NCBI GenBank assembly: GCA_012861695.1
Contig: JAAOOA010000028.1
Span: 6,302,470 to 6,366,469, forward strand
Direction: 5' to 3'
Source of the DNA: Trematomus loennbergii
Lineage: Eukaryota; Chordata; Actinopteri; Perciformes; Nototheniidae
Length of the DNA: 64,000 nt
The notes beneath the pieces are model-generated. The model did no database searches. It saw only the letters and a program-made list of their open reading frames with translations, and had not been told where the DNA came from. This document shows positions 1-9,628 of this stretch, piece by piece. The stretch's first letter is position 1, and every line of letters begins with the position of its first letter. Both the position numbers and the translations under genes were made by a program.

Positions 1-651
1 CCATTTTTGTCCGAGATGACACAACCAAGTTTCTTCTGGAGTGTTTGGTAAGTAATACTAACTGTAGGAAATAAACTTACACAATACAATTAATATTGCT
101 TAATGTAGCTTAAACATTTTATGACCTCATAGCTTATGCTAATCATTTTATGCACAATACACTTTGTGTAAGATTTAATTTTGAGCCCAGAGATGCCGTG
201 CTGTTGAGTTGCAATTATAACTTCCACAAGCTGAATGGTAAGACTCAGTAGCTTGGTGCTAAAGTTAGAATCAGTGGATATGTATTTTGTCGTTTAGTTT
301 TCCATAGCACTCATTCATGCATATTTTACTTTTCCTCAGGACACTGACCATGAAGAACGATTGCTCAGAGGTGTGTCTGTGGCCATCCTCACCGTCATTG
401 AAGATGATGATGCCGCCATATCGCCAAATGTGCGAGACGTGGCTGTTGTGTTGGAAGGGACCATTGTACTGCATGACCTACCAGACCTCTCTACTGCCTT
501 TGCATACCTCTTTGTCCTACTCTATGCAATGAACATGGATTTTCCAAAGGAGATGAGGTATACCTTTGAAGCCATTCAGACTATCTTTTAAGAGCTTGGC
601 TCTTGACGCTCGCAGCGCATAAGGTCTCGGAAAACAAAGCTTTTGCTGTGA
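1..651 (+). pseudogene. SAMD3-like protein, last two exons (partial, tail broken)
   Basis: Two exons fit together in frame. The first is open from the window edge to base 47 and ends in a GTAAGT donor; its last residues read TTKFLLECL. The intron is 48-339. A pyrimidine-rich tract and CAG precede the second exon at 340, which reads DTDHEERLLRGVSVAILTV and continues to a TAA at 589-591. The join is phase 0. This resembles the C-terminal part of the many fish proteins annotated as 'sterile alpha motif domain-containing protein 3-like'; their function is not established and the SAM domain would lie upstream of the window. After the TAA the frame keeps family-like sequence (ELGS, stop, RSQRIRSRKTKLLL) to a TGA at 649-651. 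The usual tail is therefore probably cut by TAA at 589 and TGA at 604. It could be a young pseudogene or a gene with a slightly short end. The family match is from memory. Confidence 0.6.
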
Positions 652-1290
652 ATGTTAATGGGGAAGCCAGACATGACTTTAACCTATGTTTTGCCTGTTA
701 TAGTGCATTGTGGTTAGTGCTCATGTAAAACCTCACAGCATTCATTTCATTTTAAGCATATAAGTTATCTTCTGAAATAGAGAATCAAAGAATGTGTGGA
801 TGTGTAAGTTGCCAGTTCAAAAGAGGGGCATATCCAGTATTTCTACTGTTCAAGTTCATTTTTAGTGTTCAGGTAAAACTTCAATGTATATACATGCTTG
901 CACATGCAGTCATTTTAAGCATGAAGTCCCATTTGCCTGTGAAATTGAAATGTGTGGAATTGTGAGTTGCCAGTTGACAAGAGGCACTGGATTGTAATTG
1001 TTATATTTGTTTATTCTTAAATTCTTTGATTGTGATGTGCTGAAGAGGCTGAGGCCTGATATATCACAATGATGCCAGGTGTGTGAATCCTATTTTGACC
1101 TGCTGGATAAAAGCAGAAGCAGAAACGATCCTCAGAATCTGTGTTCAAAGGCCATCATCATTTTCTGTTTAATTGCTTCGCTTTTACATAAAAGAGCTCC
1201 GCTCCGGCCTTCCCGCGCTATGCGCGTGACCGGAAAGTGTTTGTTACGTGTGACCTGGGCATTCTGATGAGAGTGATAGATGACAGCAGT
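652..1290. other. No gene recognised
   Basis: This stretch follows the SAMD3-like tail and could hold its 3' untranslated region, but I see no clear polyadenylation site. Two related blocks around 780-870 and 930-1000 share wording (GAAATG/GTGTGGA.TGTGAGTTGCCAGTT) and look like a degenerate duplication. No reading frame here is convincing. Confidence 0.4.
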
Positions 1291-1302
1291 ATACCAGGAG
1301 GT

Positions 1303-1447
1303 TGCAGTTTCAACGAGCGTTGGCTAGCAGAAGACAAATACAAGCCATGGCTAAAACGAGGGTCAATCCTACGAGTAGCCTCCTGCAAAGTTTGCAAAAA
1401 TAACGATGCGAGAGTCTGCGCTGACGAGCCACATGAAAGGTACGCCG
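1303..1447 (+). pseudogene. BED-like zinc-finger fragment of a transposon-type protein, frameshifted
   Basis: From 1303 the frame reads CSFNERWLAEDKYKPWLK and then CKVCKN, the start of the BED/C2CH-type finger common in fish hAT-related and 'uncharacterized' transposon proteins (pattern C.FN..WL.D.KY..WL, then C.VC). After the CKVC cysteines the family-like reading moves to the next frame at 1403, giving TMRESALTSHMKGT and ending at TAG 1448. ESAL.SHMKGT is the expected second half of the finger, with the distal histidine region. One frameshift between about 1396 and 1403 therefore breaks the domain. No transposase core follows. It is an isolated, dead N-terminal exon fragment. The protein class is recognised by motif, not by search. 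Confidence 0.55.
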
Positions 1448-1649
1448 TAGTAGAGCATTTTAGATTAGGCTAACGTTGCATGTTACGTTTGTTTAAGCTA
1501 ACGTAGCAAGCTGTATAGCGAACTCGATGAGGGATAATAATAATTGCAGGGGACAATCATTTCAGAGGAGCGTACCTATGTTATGTGCGTTACAGTCGCC
1601 ATCCTGTGGTGTTCAGAGGGTGAAGCACTCACTGTCGTAATTCAACCCA

Positions 1650-2606
1650 GTCTCACGGCATTTCGTGTTATAGTCACGAAATATAATCTATTGATTCGAC
1701 ACAGAGCGATTGCGTATGTTTCGTGCCTAAACCAAATGTGACTTGCTCTATCGAAATCAGTCACATTGACCCGAAGACACATTTTCGTTTGTATTACTGG
1801 TCTGGGGGAAGCTCGCGAGTGTGTGTGTGTTTGTGTATTTTTGCATTTGTGTGTATTGTGTTTGTGCACCGGGGAAACACTCACAAGAAACACCGGCTGT
1901 TATGCTTGCTGTGACGTTAAATTACTCCGTTCTCCGCTTGTAATTATGCCGTTACAAGCTTCAAAGTTGTATTTATCATCTGAATTTGCCGAAACAAATG
2001 TCATATTCTGAAAGCCAATACTTTGTTTATTTGAAAATATTCAAAGTATTAACTCTTCTTCCATTTACAAGCTTCAAACATGTATTTATCATGAGATTTT
2101 GGCAATAACAGTTTCATATTCTGAAAGCCAAGACTTTGTTTATTTAAAATCAAACAAAACACCCGAACCCTGAAAAACTAGTTTTTTTTACACAAATCCG
2201 TTTATTTTTTAAATGAGCCGTTGCGACTTTTGACTGATTTCGATAGAGGCGGTCACAAATAATAACAAATTAGAAGGAAAAAAATATATACAGATTTCAG
2301 TATTCTGAGGCTCTGAGCCCATTTCTTTCCTCACAGACGGTAAAAGAAAACAACATTATCCGATTTAAAATAAAAACAATAATCGTGGCTTGATATTGAG
2401 TAAGAACATGTTTTTATGAACCACCCAGCTTCTGGTCTTCCAAGACCCGACCGGACAAAAAGACGCAGGCACGAAACATAGTACCAATAGAAATACATTG
2501 CTTTTAAAATCGTTCTGTGTGACACGAAAAAAAGGGGAAATCGTGTTGGTGAACACGAATCAATAGATTACATTTATTTTGTGACTATAACACGAAATGC
2601 CGTTAC
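1650..2606. mobile_element. Fold-back DNA element with long imperfect terminal inverted repeats
   Basis: The left end carries ACGGCATTTCGTGTTATAGT followed by ATCTATTGATTCG (about 1656-1701). The same words appear inverted at about 2556-2604. A second, inner inverted pair is CTCTATCGAAATCAGTCA (about 1746-1763) against its complement (about 2231-2248). Further words, such as ATGTTTCGTGCCT near 1716, also match the inverted right arm, so the arms were probably about 200-300 bp long and the left one is shortened by deletions. No transposase is present. I cannot name the superfamily and see no clear target-site duplication. Confidence 0.55.
1953..2148. repeat. Imperfect internal duplication, period about 114 bp
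   Basis: The block ACAAGCTTCAAA...TGTATTTATCAT...CATATTCTGAAAGCCAA.ACTTTGTTTATTT occurs at about 1953-2033 and again at about 2067-2147. It lies inside the fold-back element and is degenerate, so it is old. Confidence 0.6.
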
Positions 2607-2950
2607 TTGGTTGCGTAATTAGACCTTAGCTTGTTAGTATGTTATAAATTATAAACTGAGGATTTGACCGCGTCGCTATGGTTGATACTTTTAGAAACAG
2701 TCTTTTATATAAAATCTTGAAGTATTATACAAGTAAAACTACATTTTGCTTTAATCCCATGTAATTGTAGAATGAACACAGTCTTCCTTTGAAGATGTAT
2801 AAGTCAGGTGTCTTGAGTAGCGGGTAATCAAAATTACCTACAAATCATTGTACACATTTGTAAATATTATTTTCCACTTGTTACCATTGTGAGTCTATTT
2901 TTATGCAGCTCTGCGTGATTTTGTGGCTACAATTCAGGCTAATACGCTAC

Positions 2951-3820
2951 CAGAGGTGGAATAAGCACTCAGATATTGTACTTGAGTAAAAGTAAAAGTA
3001 CTCAGATCTTGTACTTGAGTAAAAGTAGAAGTACTCAGATCTTGTACTTGAGTTATAGTAGAAGTACCAGAGTGTAGGAATACTCTGTTACAGTAAAAGT
3101 CCTGCATTCAAAATGTTCCTCAAGTAAAAGTAGAAAAGTATTATCATCAAAATATAGTTAAAGGTGGGGTAGGTAATTTTGGAGAAGTGCGCTAGAATTT
3201 GAAAATACACAGCCGGAAGAAATCTGCTACTTCCTTACAGAGCCCCTCCTCCAACACACACGAACGTGCACATGACCAATGAGGGCACGAGATAAGTTTG
3301 TGCACAGATGGAAGGCTGACGGGCAGGTAGGCCATCCAGTTATTTTAGCCGGGCCGGCTAAAATGATTGGTCGTGATTGGTCGTGCTTTTTACGGCTTCC
3401 ACAGATGACATTTTTTTATGGATTTTTTGTCAAAGCACTTAAGATATTCATTGCTATCGGGATGTTAAGAGCATTCCATGGAATATAACAAAAAGTGTAT
3501 CTCGAGCCGGTTTCTCAAACTTACCTACCCCACCTTTAAAGTAGCGACAGTAAAAGTAGTGATTGTGCAGATTGGTCCATTTCAGATAATATATATGATA
3601 TGTTTTATAATGATTGATCATGAAAGTGTTCTCAAAGCTGGTAAAGGTGCAGCTTGTTTGAATGACTTTGTATACTGCAGGGTAACTTGTGAATTTACTC
3701 CAGGTGGAACTAAAGTCTGATTTAACACTTGATTATATTTCACATCATTCATCCACATCTGTAAAGTAACTAAAGGTACTAAATACATGTAGTGGAATAA
3801 AAGTACACCATTTACCTCTG
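2951..3820. mobile_element. hAT-like teleost repeat ('TACTTGAGTAAAAGTA' family), copy 1, interrupted
   Basis: The left part (2951-3157) contains repeated GTACTTGAGTAAAAGTA and ACTCAGATC words. The right part (3540-3820) contains words such as GTAACTAAAGGTACTAAATA and AGTGGAATAAAAGTACA. The ends CAGAGGTGG and TTACCTCTG are short inverted repeats, as expected for a hAT-type non-autonomous element. Another copy at 39.4-40.4 kb has the same two halves in the same order. The copy is split by a TTAA-flanked MITE at 3158-3539. No coding capacity is seen. Confidence 0.6.
3158..3539. mobile_element. TTAA-flanked MITE, family A, copy 1 (nested)
   Basis: Termini are TTAAAGGTGGGGTAGGTAA on the left and its inverted form on the right, with TTAA at both outer edges (3158-3161 and 3536-3539). 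Internal landmarks are TTTTAGCCGGGCCGGCTAAAA, itself palindromic, and GACAAAAAATCC on the opposite strand. It lies inside the hAT-like repeat copy 1, in inverted orientation relative to the copies at 21.3 and 34.6 kb. TTAA duplication is typical of piggyBac-type transposition; no transposase is present. Confidence 0.75.
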
Positions 3821-4199
3821 ACTTATGTTTACTGCCAACCTAAAAGTACCTCAAAAATAGTAATCAATAATGTATTGAAAGGTTATTTGGCTGATTGTTT
3901 TATATTGGCTCAGCCAGGTTATATGGGATGCCCAGTCTACGTACAGATGGGTCACTCATTTTGAAATATTAAACTTAGTTTTATTTTCTTAATTTTTCAT
4001 CCTCATCTAGAATGCTATTATGAAACACACATTTGGTTGTTTATAGCATAAAGAACATCTGATTTAATGTGAGGTAGGGAAATAATCATTTGAGTATGTG
4101 TATATAAATATGTAATTTACAACAGCTGTAAGATGCTTGAAAAGCTTGAAAATGCACCTTGAAAATGCTTGAAAAGTGCTTGAATTTGACTTTGGAAAA
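3821..4199. other. No gene recognised
   Basis: AT-rich spacer. Around 4135-4195 there is a small run of related words (GCTTGAAAAG, GCACCTTGAAAATGCTTG). No exon or RNA gene is apparent. Confidence 0.4.
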
Positions 4200-4209
4200 G
4201 GTGTAAGAA

Positions 4210-4465
4210 CCCTGAACATTGTTTCAATGTATAATGCAACGCATAATATAGTTGAATCAATGTTGTTGCAATTCTACATTCTTTCAATGTTGATCATATC
4301 GTAATTGAATCAAGGTTGATTCATTGTTGGGATTGATTGAAAATTCAATATTCTTTCAATGCTGATCATAGCGAGCACTTTCAATGTTAATTTCAATGTC
4401 TGACATCAATGTTGATCACAATCTTCAGCGTGACAATATCTCAATGTTGATTCAATGACTTTTTG
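4210..4465. repeat. Degenerate array of TTTCAATGTTGAT-type words
   Basis: At least ten loosely spaced copies of (T)TCAATGTTGATCA or close variants occur on the + strand, partly as inverted pairs (TTGAATCAATGTTG and CATTGAT). Spacing is irregular, so this is a decayed minisatellite or the interior of an unrecognised element rather than a clean tandem array. Confidence 0.5.
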
Positions 4466-4694
4466 CTATCTGGGGTGGGTCTCAGGAAGATATATATATA
4501 ATAAATAATAAAGGTGGGTTTGCTGCTGAGCCTATTTACTGTGCATACACACACACCTGGCACAGTTTATTGTTATTATATTGCCACACTGTACACTATT
4601 GTAATGTTGCCTGTCTTGACTGGAAATAAAAGAGAGAAACAAAAGCACTGTACAAAAGATCAGCTTCATTGTCAAAATGTTTACAATGTACAAT

Positions 4695-5072
4695 TTACAC
4701 GCTGTTCAGATGCCTCATAAGGGCTGTGCGCGTGTCTTGCCCCCCAGCCTCGGCAATGGCTGGCGCTGGCCCATCAAGCTGGGTCGCCGGTAAGGCAGTC
4801 CATTCGTCCCTGTACTCATCATTACTTTCACAAAGGTTATGTAATATGCAACATGCTGCCACCTGGGTTTTGATCTTGTCCATCTTGCAGTCGTTTCTTT
4901 TCATCAAGCACCGCCACCTGCCCTTCAGTCTGCCAAAAGCGTTCTCCACCACCACTCGTGCTCGGCTTGTTTTGTTATTGTACGCAAGTTGCTCAGGCTG
5001 CATTAACTCAGTTACAAAGCTGTATAACATGAGCACAAACAGCACAACTTCAGTCGACTCCATCTCCATCAT
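4695..5072 (-). pseudogene. HARBI1-like nuclease, internally deleted, C-terminal part
   Basis: The 125-codon frame contains SRARVVVENAFGRLKGRWRC (residues about 36-55), then VAACCILHNLCE (about 70-81). These are the characteristic C-terminal blocks of Harbinger/HARBI1 transposase nuclease (DDE_4 family), including the conserved ENAFG segment. A full HARBI1-like protein is roughly 350 residues or more, so most of the catalytic domain, including the earlier acidic residues, is missing. The first about 25 residues are hydrophobic (MEMESTEVVLFVLMLYSF) and resemble a native N-terminus fused straight to the C-terminal block. I infer an internal deletion that kept the frame. The product cannot be a working nuclease. 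A stop follows residue 125. Confidence 0.75.
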
Positions 5073-5144
5073 GTCTGAGGTCGGAAGGTAAACAACAGAC
5101 GCCTAATGTACAGCGAGTGGGTGGGCGTCGCAGTATACGCAGGA

Positions 5145-5278
5145 AGTTTTTCTTCTTCTTCTTCTCTTGTTTTTGTAGCGGATTGCAAACAACTTTAAGG
5201 TGCATACCGCCACCTACTGTACTCGCCGTGAAGTGGTTTGTGGGCTGCCAGTAAACCCAAAGCAGAAGAAGAAGAAGT
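5145..5278. mobile_element. Short MITE with (TTC)n / (GAA)n inverted ends
   Basis: The element begins with TTTTTCTTCTTCTTCTTCTC and ends with CAGAAGAAGAAGAAG. Inside is GCATACCGCCACCTACTG, a wording I recognise from a small, abundant fish repeat. It interrupts the upstream region of the Harbinger derivative, so it inserted later. About 130 bp, no coding capacity. Confidence 0.5.
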
Positions 5279-5577
5279 GACGTCAGCGACTCATTTGCGT
5301 AATCTTCCCTCAGGGAAAAGTACTCCGGTGTGAACGCGATTGGTACTTAGTGCCCTGGGGTAAAAAGTGCCGGGGCACTGAGTGCCGGAACTAAGTACTG
5401 CAAAGTACTTGGTGTGAACGCGCCTAATGACTTTACTGAGAGTGAAGATGACATGAACATAGTTACTGTATGGTACTGAAGACAAAATACAGTATATTGC
5501 ATTTACCTCTTCCTCTAACTCTCTCTCCAAATTTGGCCTCCATTGTTGTGCACAACAAAGTGTTCAAGCTCAGGTTT

Positions 5578-5780
5578 CTAATGGCACATTTCCACTACAC
5601 GGTCGGCCTCGGCCACACTCGGTACGGCTCGGTACGGCTTGGCCTTAACAGGGCCGACTCACTTCATGCTGCGCTTCCATTACAGTTTAGGAACTGGGGT
5701 AGTTACTATAGTAACGCAGTGTAGGAGGAGCCGTGACGTCATCTTCAATGAGAACTCCAGAAACACAACACAGCCGTTAG
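5578..5780. mobile_element. DNA-transposon end with 'GGCACATTTCCACTAC' motif
   Basis: GGCACATTTCCACTACACGG followed by repeated CTCGGTACGGCT words matches the end of a common fish non-autonomous element. A possible second half (GTTTAGCATACTCAGCCCGACTC, near 7023) is far away and its terminus is not visible, so the copy is truncated or heavily interrupted. Superfamily not assigned. Confidence 0.4.
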
Positions 5781-7336
5781 CTGTTAGCACTCAGAGCTCA
5801 CAGCTCCTTATATATGTTCAGAAACTCGACAAAAGTTAAACAAGTACAAACCACAGACTGCCTGTGTCATGGTGAATACAGTCGCTGCTTTATTTATGTC
5901 TGTATAGGCCGTTGTTGTGAGTGTGGACGGTCGGAGCATATACTGCGTTAGCTTAGCCAATCTCCATTTAGAAAAACACGCATTTTAAAAGGTTTTTCGC
6001 CTGCCGTCTGTCTGCAGACTTGACAAAGCATTAATTCATGGTTTTTACTAACCGGTATCAGTATTGAAGGAAAGAGATATGATTCTACACTGTATTGAAG
6101 AAAACATGTATTGTTTGAACTGGTTTATGTAATCACAACGGTTTATGGGTAATCATATATATAGGAATGTTGTTCTCACTTTCAAACTCACTGACTCAGA
6201 GATTCTGTGTCTTACACACCAACATTGATCCTTATCAACACTAAGAGCCAGATGCGGTCACTAAGTCGTTAAAGACAGCGTAAAATAAGGGGAGAAGAGT
6301 TTAAAGGTCGGAAGGAGGGAAGTTTAGGTGAAAGAATCCCCTGGGAAAGGAATGTAGAGGTAAGATAAGGTAGAAATAAACATTGACTTTTGACCTGATC
6401 TCACGCTCTGATCCAAAACTCTGATTGAACCCGGCCAGAAGCGAATCCAGCCAATCAGGGCACTTGGGGGAGGTGGTTAGTTTAAACAGCTCCTCCCCAG
6501 GGGCTCTACTGATTCGCTTGGGAGGAAAATGGGAAGGAACAATTCAACTCATCTCCGCCCCAAAATAGGGATATGTATACGGATGTTTTTGTGTGTAAAA
6601 ATGCTTTTTGGGTTAGGTGAGTGGTTGACTCCGTTAAACTGTGTCCGCATCGCATCATTGACAGAAGGCACTCTCTTCTTGTTCGATGAGTGGTTTGATC
6701 CCGATACATTTTGGCCGCATCGCATCACGATCCTAAAAAGCCCGGGTACCCGGGGTACTCTGTATAACTTGTATATGTGTTTGATTTCCTACCAGTAAAC
6801 TCAGATAATTGTTATAACTTTTGATTCCGGTGTTTTCAATTCCTTTCTTATTTTAATAGAGATTTCAGCCTCATCCAACGAACGGCGCGTAGCAGAGGTG
6901 TTCTATCGCAACAGTATGTTGTTACTTCGGCATCATTTGAAACGTGTATTACAATTAAATCACGGTCAAATATGTCCATCTTGTTGTAGTTGTAGCCCCC
7001 TTGCCAGCGCTCCTCTCTCTAGTTTAGCATACTCAGCCCGACTCAGCCCTGTTTGTTGGCCTCGATAGAACCACAATTTTCTCGGGCCAGAAAAGACGTG
7101 AAAAAGTGGCCGTTGGTTTTGAATAACGTGTCAAATGTAAATAAGAGTGTGTAGTATTTGGTCAATCCAGTGTCCAGCTTGTCGCTGTGTGACAACGTCA
7201 TATTTGTTGCGATACCTACAAGATTTACCTGTGACAAATGTCAGCGATGTAAACAGAAATGTCGATCTACTTTCACCTGCACCCAGCAGCAAGCAGGAGA
7301 AATGTTTCAAGTTGTACTTATGAAGTTACAAAGCAT
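5781..7336. other. Transposon-derived mosaic without a recognised gene
   Basis: No convincing coding exon. At 6045-6420 a segment has TATATATAGG (near 6160) and AATAAA (near 6382) in an arrangement that could be a decayed LTR, but no ends are clear. Near 6645 and 6715 the word CCGCATCGCATCA is repeated. 6840-7110 may be the interior or end of the element that starts at 5578. Confidence 0.3.
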
Positions 7337-7621
7337 GCTTTGACAAAAAATCCATAAAAAAATCATCTGTGGAAGCCGTGGTACTGTAAAAAGCACGACC
7401 AATCATTTTAGCCGGCCCGGCTGAAATGACTGGATGGCCTACCTGCCTGTCAGCCTTCCATCTGTGCACAAACTTATCTCGTGCCCTCATTGGTCATGTG
7501 CGCGTTTGTGTGTGTTGGAGGAGGGGCTCTGTAAGGAAGTGGCAGATTTTTTCCGGCTGTGTATTTTCAAATTCTAGCGCACTCAAGCTGGTTTCTCCAA
7601 AATTACCTACCCCACCTTTAA
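7337..7621. mobile_element. TTAA-flanked MITE, family A, copy 2 (left-truncated)
   Basis: The match to the other copies begins at GCTTTGACAAAAAATCC and runs to TTACCTACCCCACCTTTAA, with TTAA at 7618-7621. The first about 100 bp of the element, including the left terminus, are absent. It retains TTTTAGCCGGCCCGGCTGAAA and the GGAGGAGGGGCTCTGTAAGG segment. Confidence 0.7.
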
Positions 7622-7889
7622 AAGACTACTTTTATTGAATGAGAGTTTTACCTAGCACAATGAGCCTGGGGTGGTGGGAAGGGAGAACTGGGCCTCGGCA
7701 TCGGCAGGAGTTGTAGTCGCCTATGAGTATTAGAATTTAGATTAACAAAGGCATAGAAAAACCCTGAAATATGTACTGACACAAAGCTACAACCCTCGAT
7801 TTTGTAAGTAGTAGTAGTAAATACATACGTATATACAATATACAACAATACGCATAGTGCAATTAGCAGTACCAGTAATAAAATAACTG

Positions 7890-8000
7890 AATAAATAGTA
7901 GTAGAACCTTTATTTAGCCAGGAAAATCAATTAAGAACAAATTCTTATTACAATGATGACCTGACAGGAGGCAAAAGGCGTCCTGAGGGGATGGGGTTTG
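7890..8000. repeat. Teleost interspersed repeat fragment
   Basis: AACCTTTATTTAGCCAGGAAA followed by AATTAAGAACAAATTCTTATT and ACAATGATGACCTGAC is wording found in a very widespread fish retroposon/transposon tail. Only this piece is visible. The family is not certain. Confidence 0.4.
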
Positions 8001-8239
8001 GGAGGAAAAAAATAAAAAGACAGACTCCGGGCACTACAGAACCCAGGAGACAACACAATGACACAGAGCAGAGATGACAGGCATAGCAGTTAAACATATA
8101 AAATCTCTAAAACAATATTGCTGTGGTTCAATCTGTCATTAAAATAATATAGAACATTCATCCATTCAATCATTCATTCCTTCATGGCAAGGATAACTAA
8201 GCTGAATAGTGAATAAAGTGATATGTGAAAAGTAAAATT

Positions 8240-9143
8240 ACAGTGAAATTAAATGACAGTGCGTTCCTCACCACTGCGATCTGGCTCCTCTGTCCTCGTG
8301 TCTTTTGGGTCTGATTCCTCACTACTGATGTCTGCCTCTCTGCATGGGCCCTCTCTCCTTATTTATTCTGTCTCAGTCACCACTGCTATCTGGCTCCTCT
8401 GTCCTCTTGACTTGTGGTTCTGCAGGCTTAGTTCGACCTATGAATTTCAACAATGCTCCTGTAAAATATATAGATATATAGTATTATGGGTCAACATTAA
8501 AATAACATACACTGGAGAGCAAAATGTGAAATGCCATTGACTGTAGGCTACATATTATCCACACAATTGTCAGCAGGGGCAATAACAACTAAAATGTGAA
8601 CTAACTTGAATGCATTAGTCCACAACACATAGCCTAACTAATGTTAGCCTACATAGTTACTAACATCAGAACACATAGACTAACTGTGGTTACATTACTT
8701 AACTAGCTCATCATCTTCACCAGTCAGAAAATGTCCGTTCGCGGGGCTAGTTTTCGCTATGTTAAACTCCATTGACTTATGCTAAAATGTTAGCGATCTA
8801 AAGGTCCGCTATTTTTGGCTGTTTTGGGTCGACTTCAGTTGACTGTAACATCGAAAATCTTCGAAATTGAATGTTCACAAAGCTGCGGACCGGTTATACA
8901 CTATACACGAGGGAACTAACATAGCTAATTTAACTAACGTTAGCTAATGTAGCTGTTGTAGTGCCGAGAGACGGGACATACGGATTAAGCAACTAGACTA
9001 CTTGTAGTGTACATGCAGAATTATTTCAATTTAAAATAGTTTTAAATGCTCACACACATACCTGACTCTCGTGCTGTATTTTCCTCTCGTTTCTTTTTAA
9101 TTTTCCGTTTCGAAGCACCTGATGAATGCTTTCTCTTTGACAC
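8240..9143 (-). pseudogene. hAT/ZMYM-type transposase, N-terminal exons only, degenerate
   Basis: On the minus strand from 9143 the frame reads (V)SKRKHSSGASKRKIKKKREE, then NTARES, and reaches a CAG|GTATGT donor at 9062. The basic, lysine-rich start is typical of fish TTF/ZMYM-like hAT transposases, which begin MSKRK..SGA.KRK. Here the first codon is GTG, not ATG, and a TGA lies two codons upstream. An acceptor at 8438 opens a second exon (phase 1) reading RTKPAEPQVKRTEEPDSSGD and then TGA. Acidic family-like sequence resumes in another frame (DISSEESDPKDTRTEEPDRS). The block encoding TEEPD.SG is duplicated about 110 bp apart. No finger, RNase H-like core or dimerisation region follows. It is a dead 5' fragment. 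Confidence 0.55.
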
Positions 9144-9428
9144 TCAGCGACAGAATCAACAGACAGAGGCAGCAACGCAGATTTGAATCTGCCAATCAGA
9201 TCAATCTATTGCTGGAGAGGGGGGGGGCCTCCCCGAAATCTGTGAGATTGATTGGTGATGATCACTGGCACGTAATGTGTCCAATGAGAACGTTAACACG
9301 TTTTAGAGAGTTATGTTTAGCGAAGACGGAGGTCAGCCACTGTCAGCCGGAAGTGGCGCATTCGAATACTGTTTGGGCTGTCTGCCGTGGATGGGCTGCA
9401 TTCCACTCCAAATAGCCGGTCGGCCGTA

Positions 9429-9628
9429 ATATATGCATATATATATATGCGTGCATATATGCATATATATATGCGTGCATATATGCATATATATATATAT
9501 GTGTATATATATGCATATTTATATATATGCATATATATATATATATATATATGTGTGCATATATATTATATATATGCGTGCATATATGCATATATATATG
9601 CGTGCATATATGTGTGTGTCTGTATATA
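9429..9628. repeat. AT-rich tandem repeat with self-complementary units
   Basis: About 200 bp built from ATATATGCATATATATATGC and GTGCATATATGCAT words. TGCATATATGCA is its own reverse complement, so the tract can extrude as hairpins or cruciforms. Reading frames across it (YIYAYI repeats) are artefacts. Confidence 0.9.

Larger units (their letters stand above)
4600..5430 (-). mobile_element. Harbinger (PIF) DNA transposon, internally deleted derivative
   Basis: A HARBI1-like nuclease fragment on the minus strand is flanked by non-coding sequence. The upstream (right) side carries GGTGTGAACGCG twice (near 5328 and 5412) and repeated AGTACT/AAGTACT words, which I associate with fish Harbinger 5' ends. 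The left side looks like a 3' untranslated region. Exact termini and the 3-bp target duplication could not be fixed. Confidence 0.45.

Noticed and set aside
4669..5091. 140-codon + strand frame
   Set aside because: Antisense to the HARBI1-like fragment, which carries the family motifs on the minus strand.
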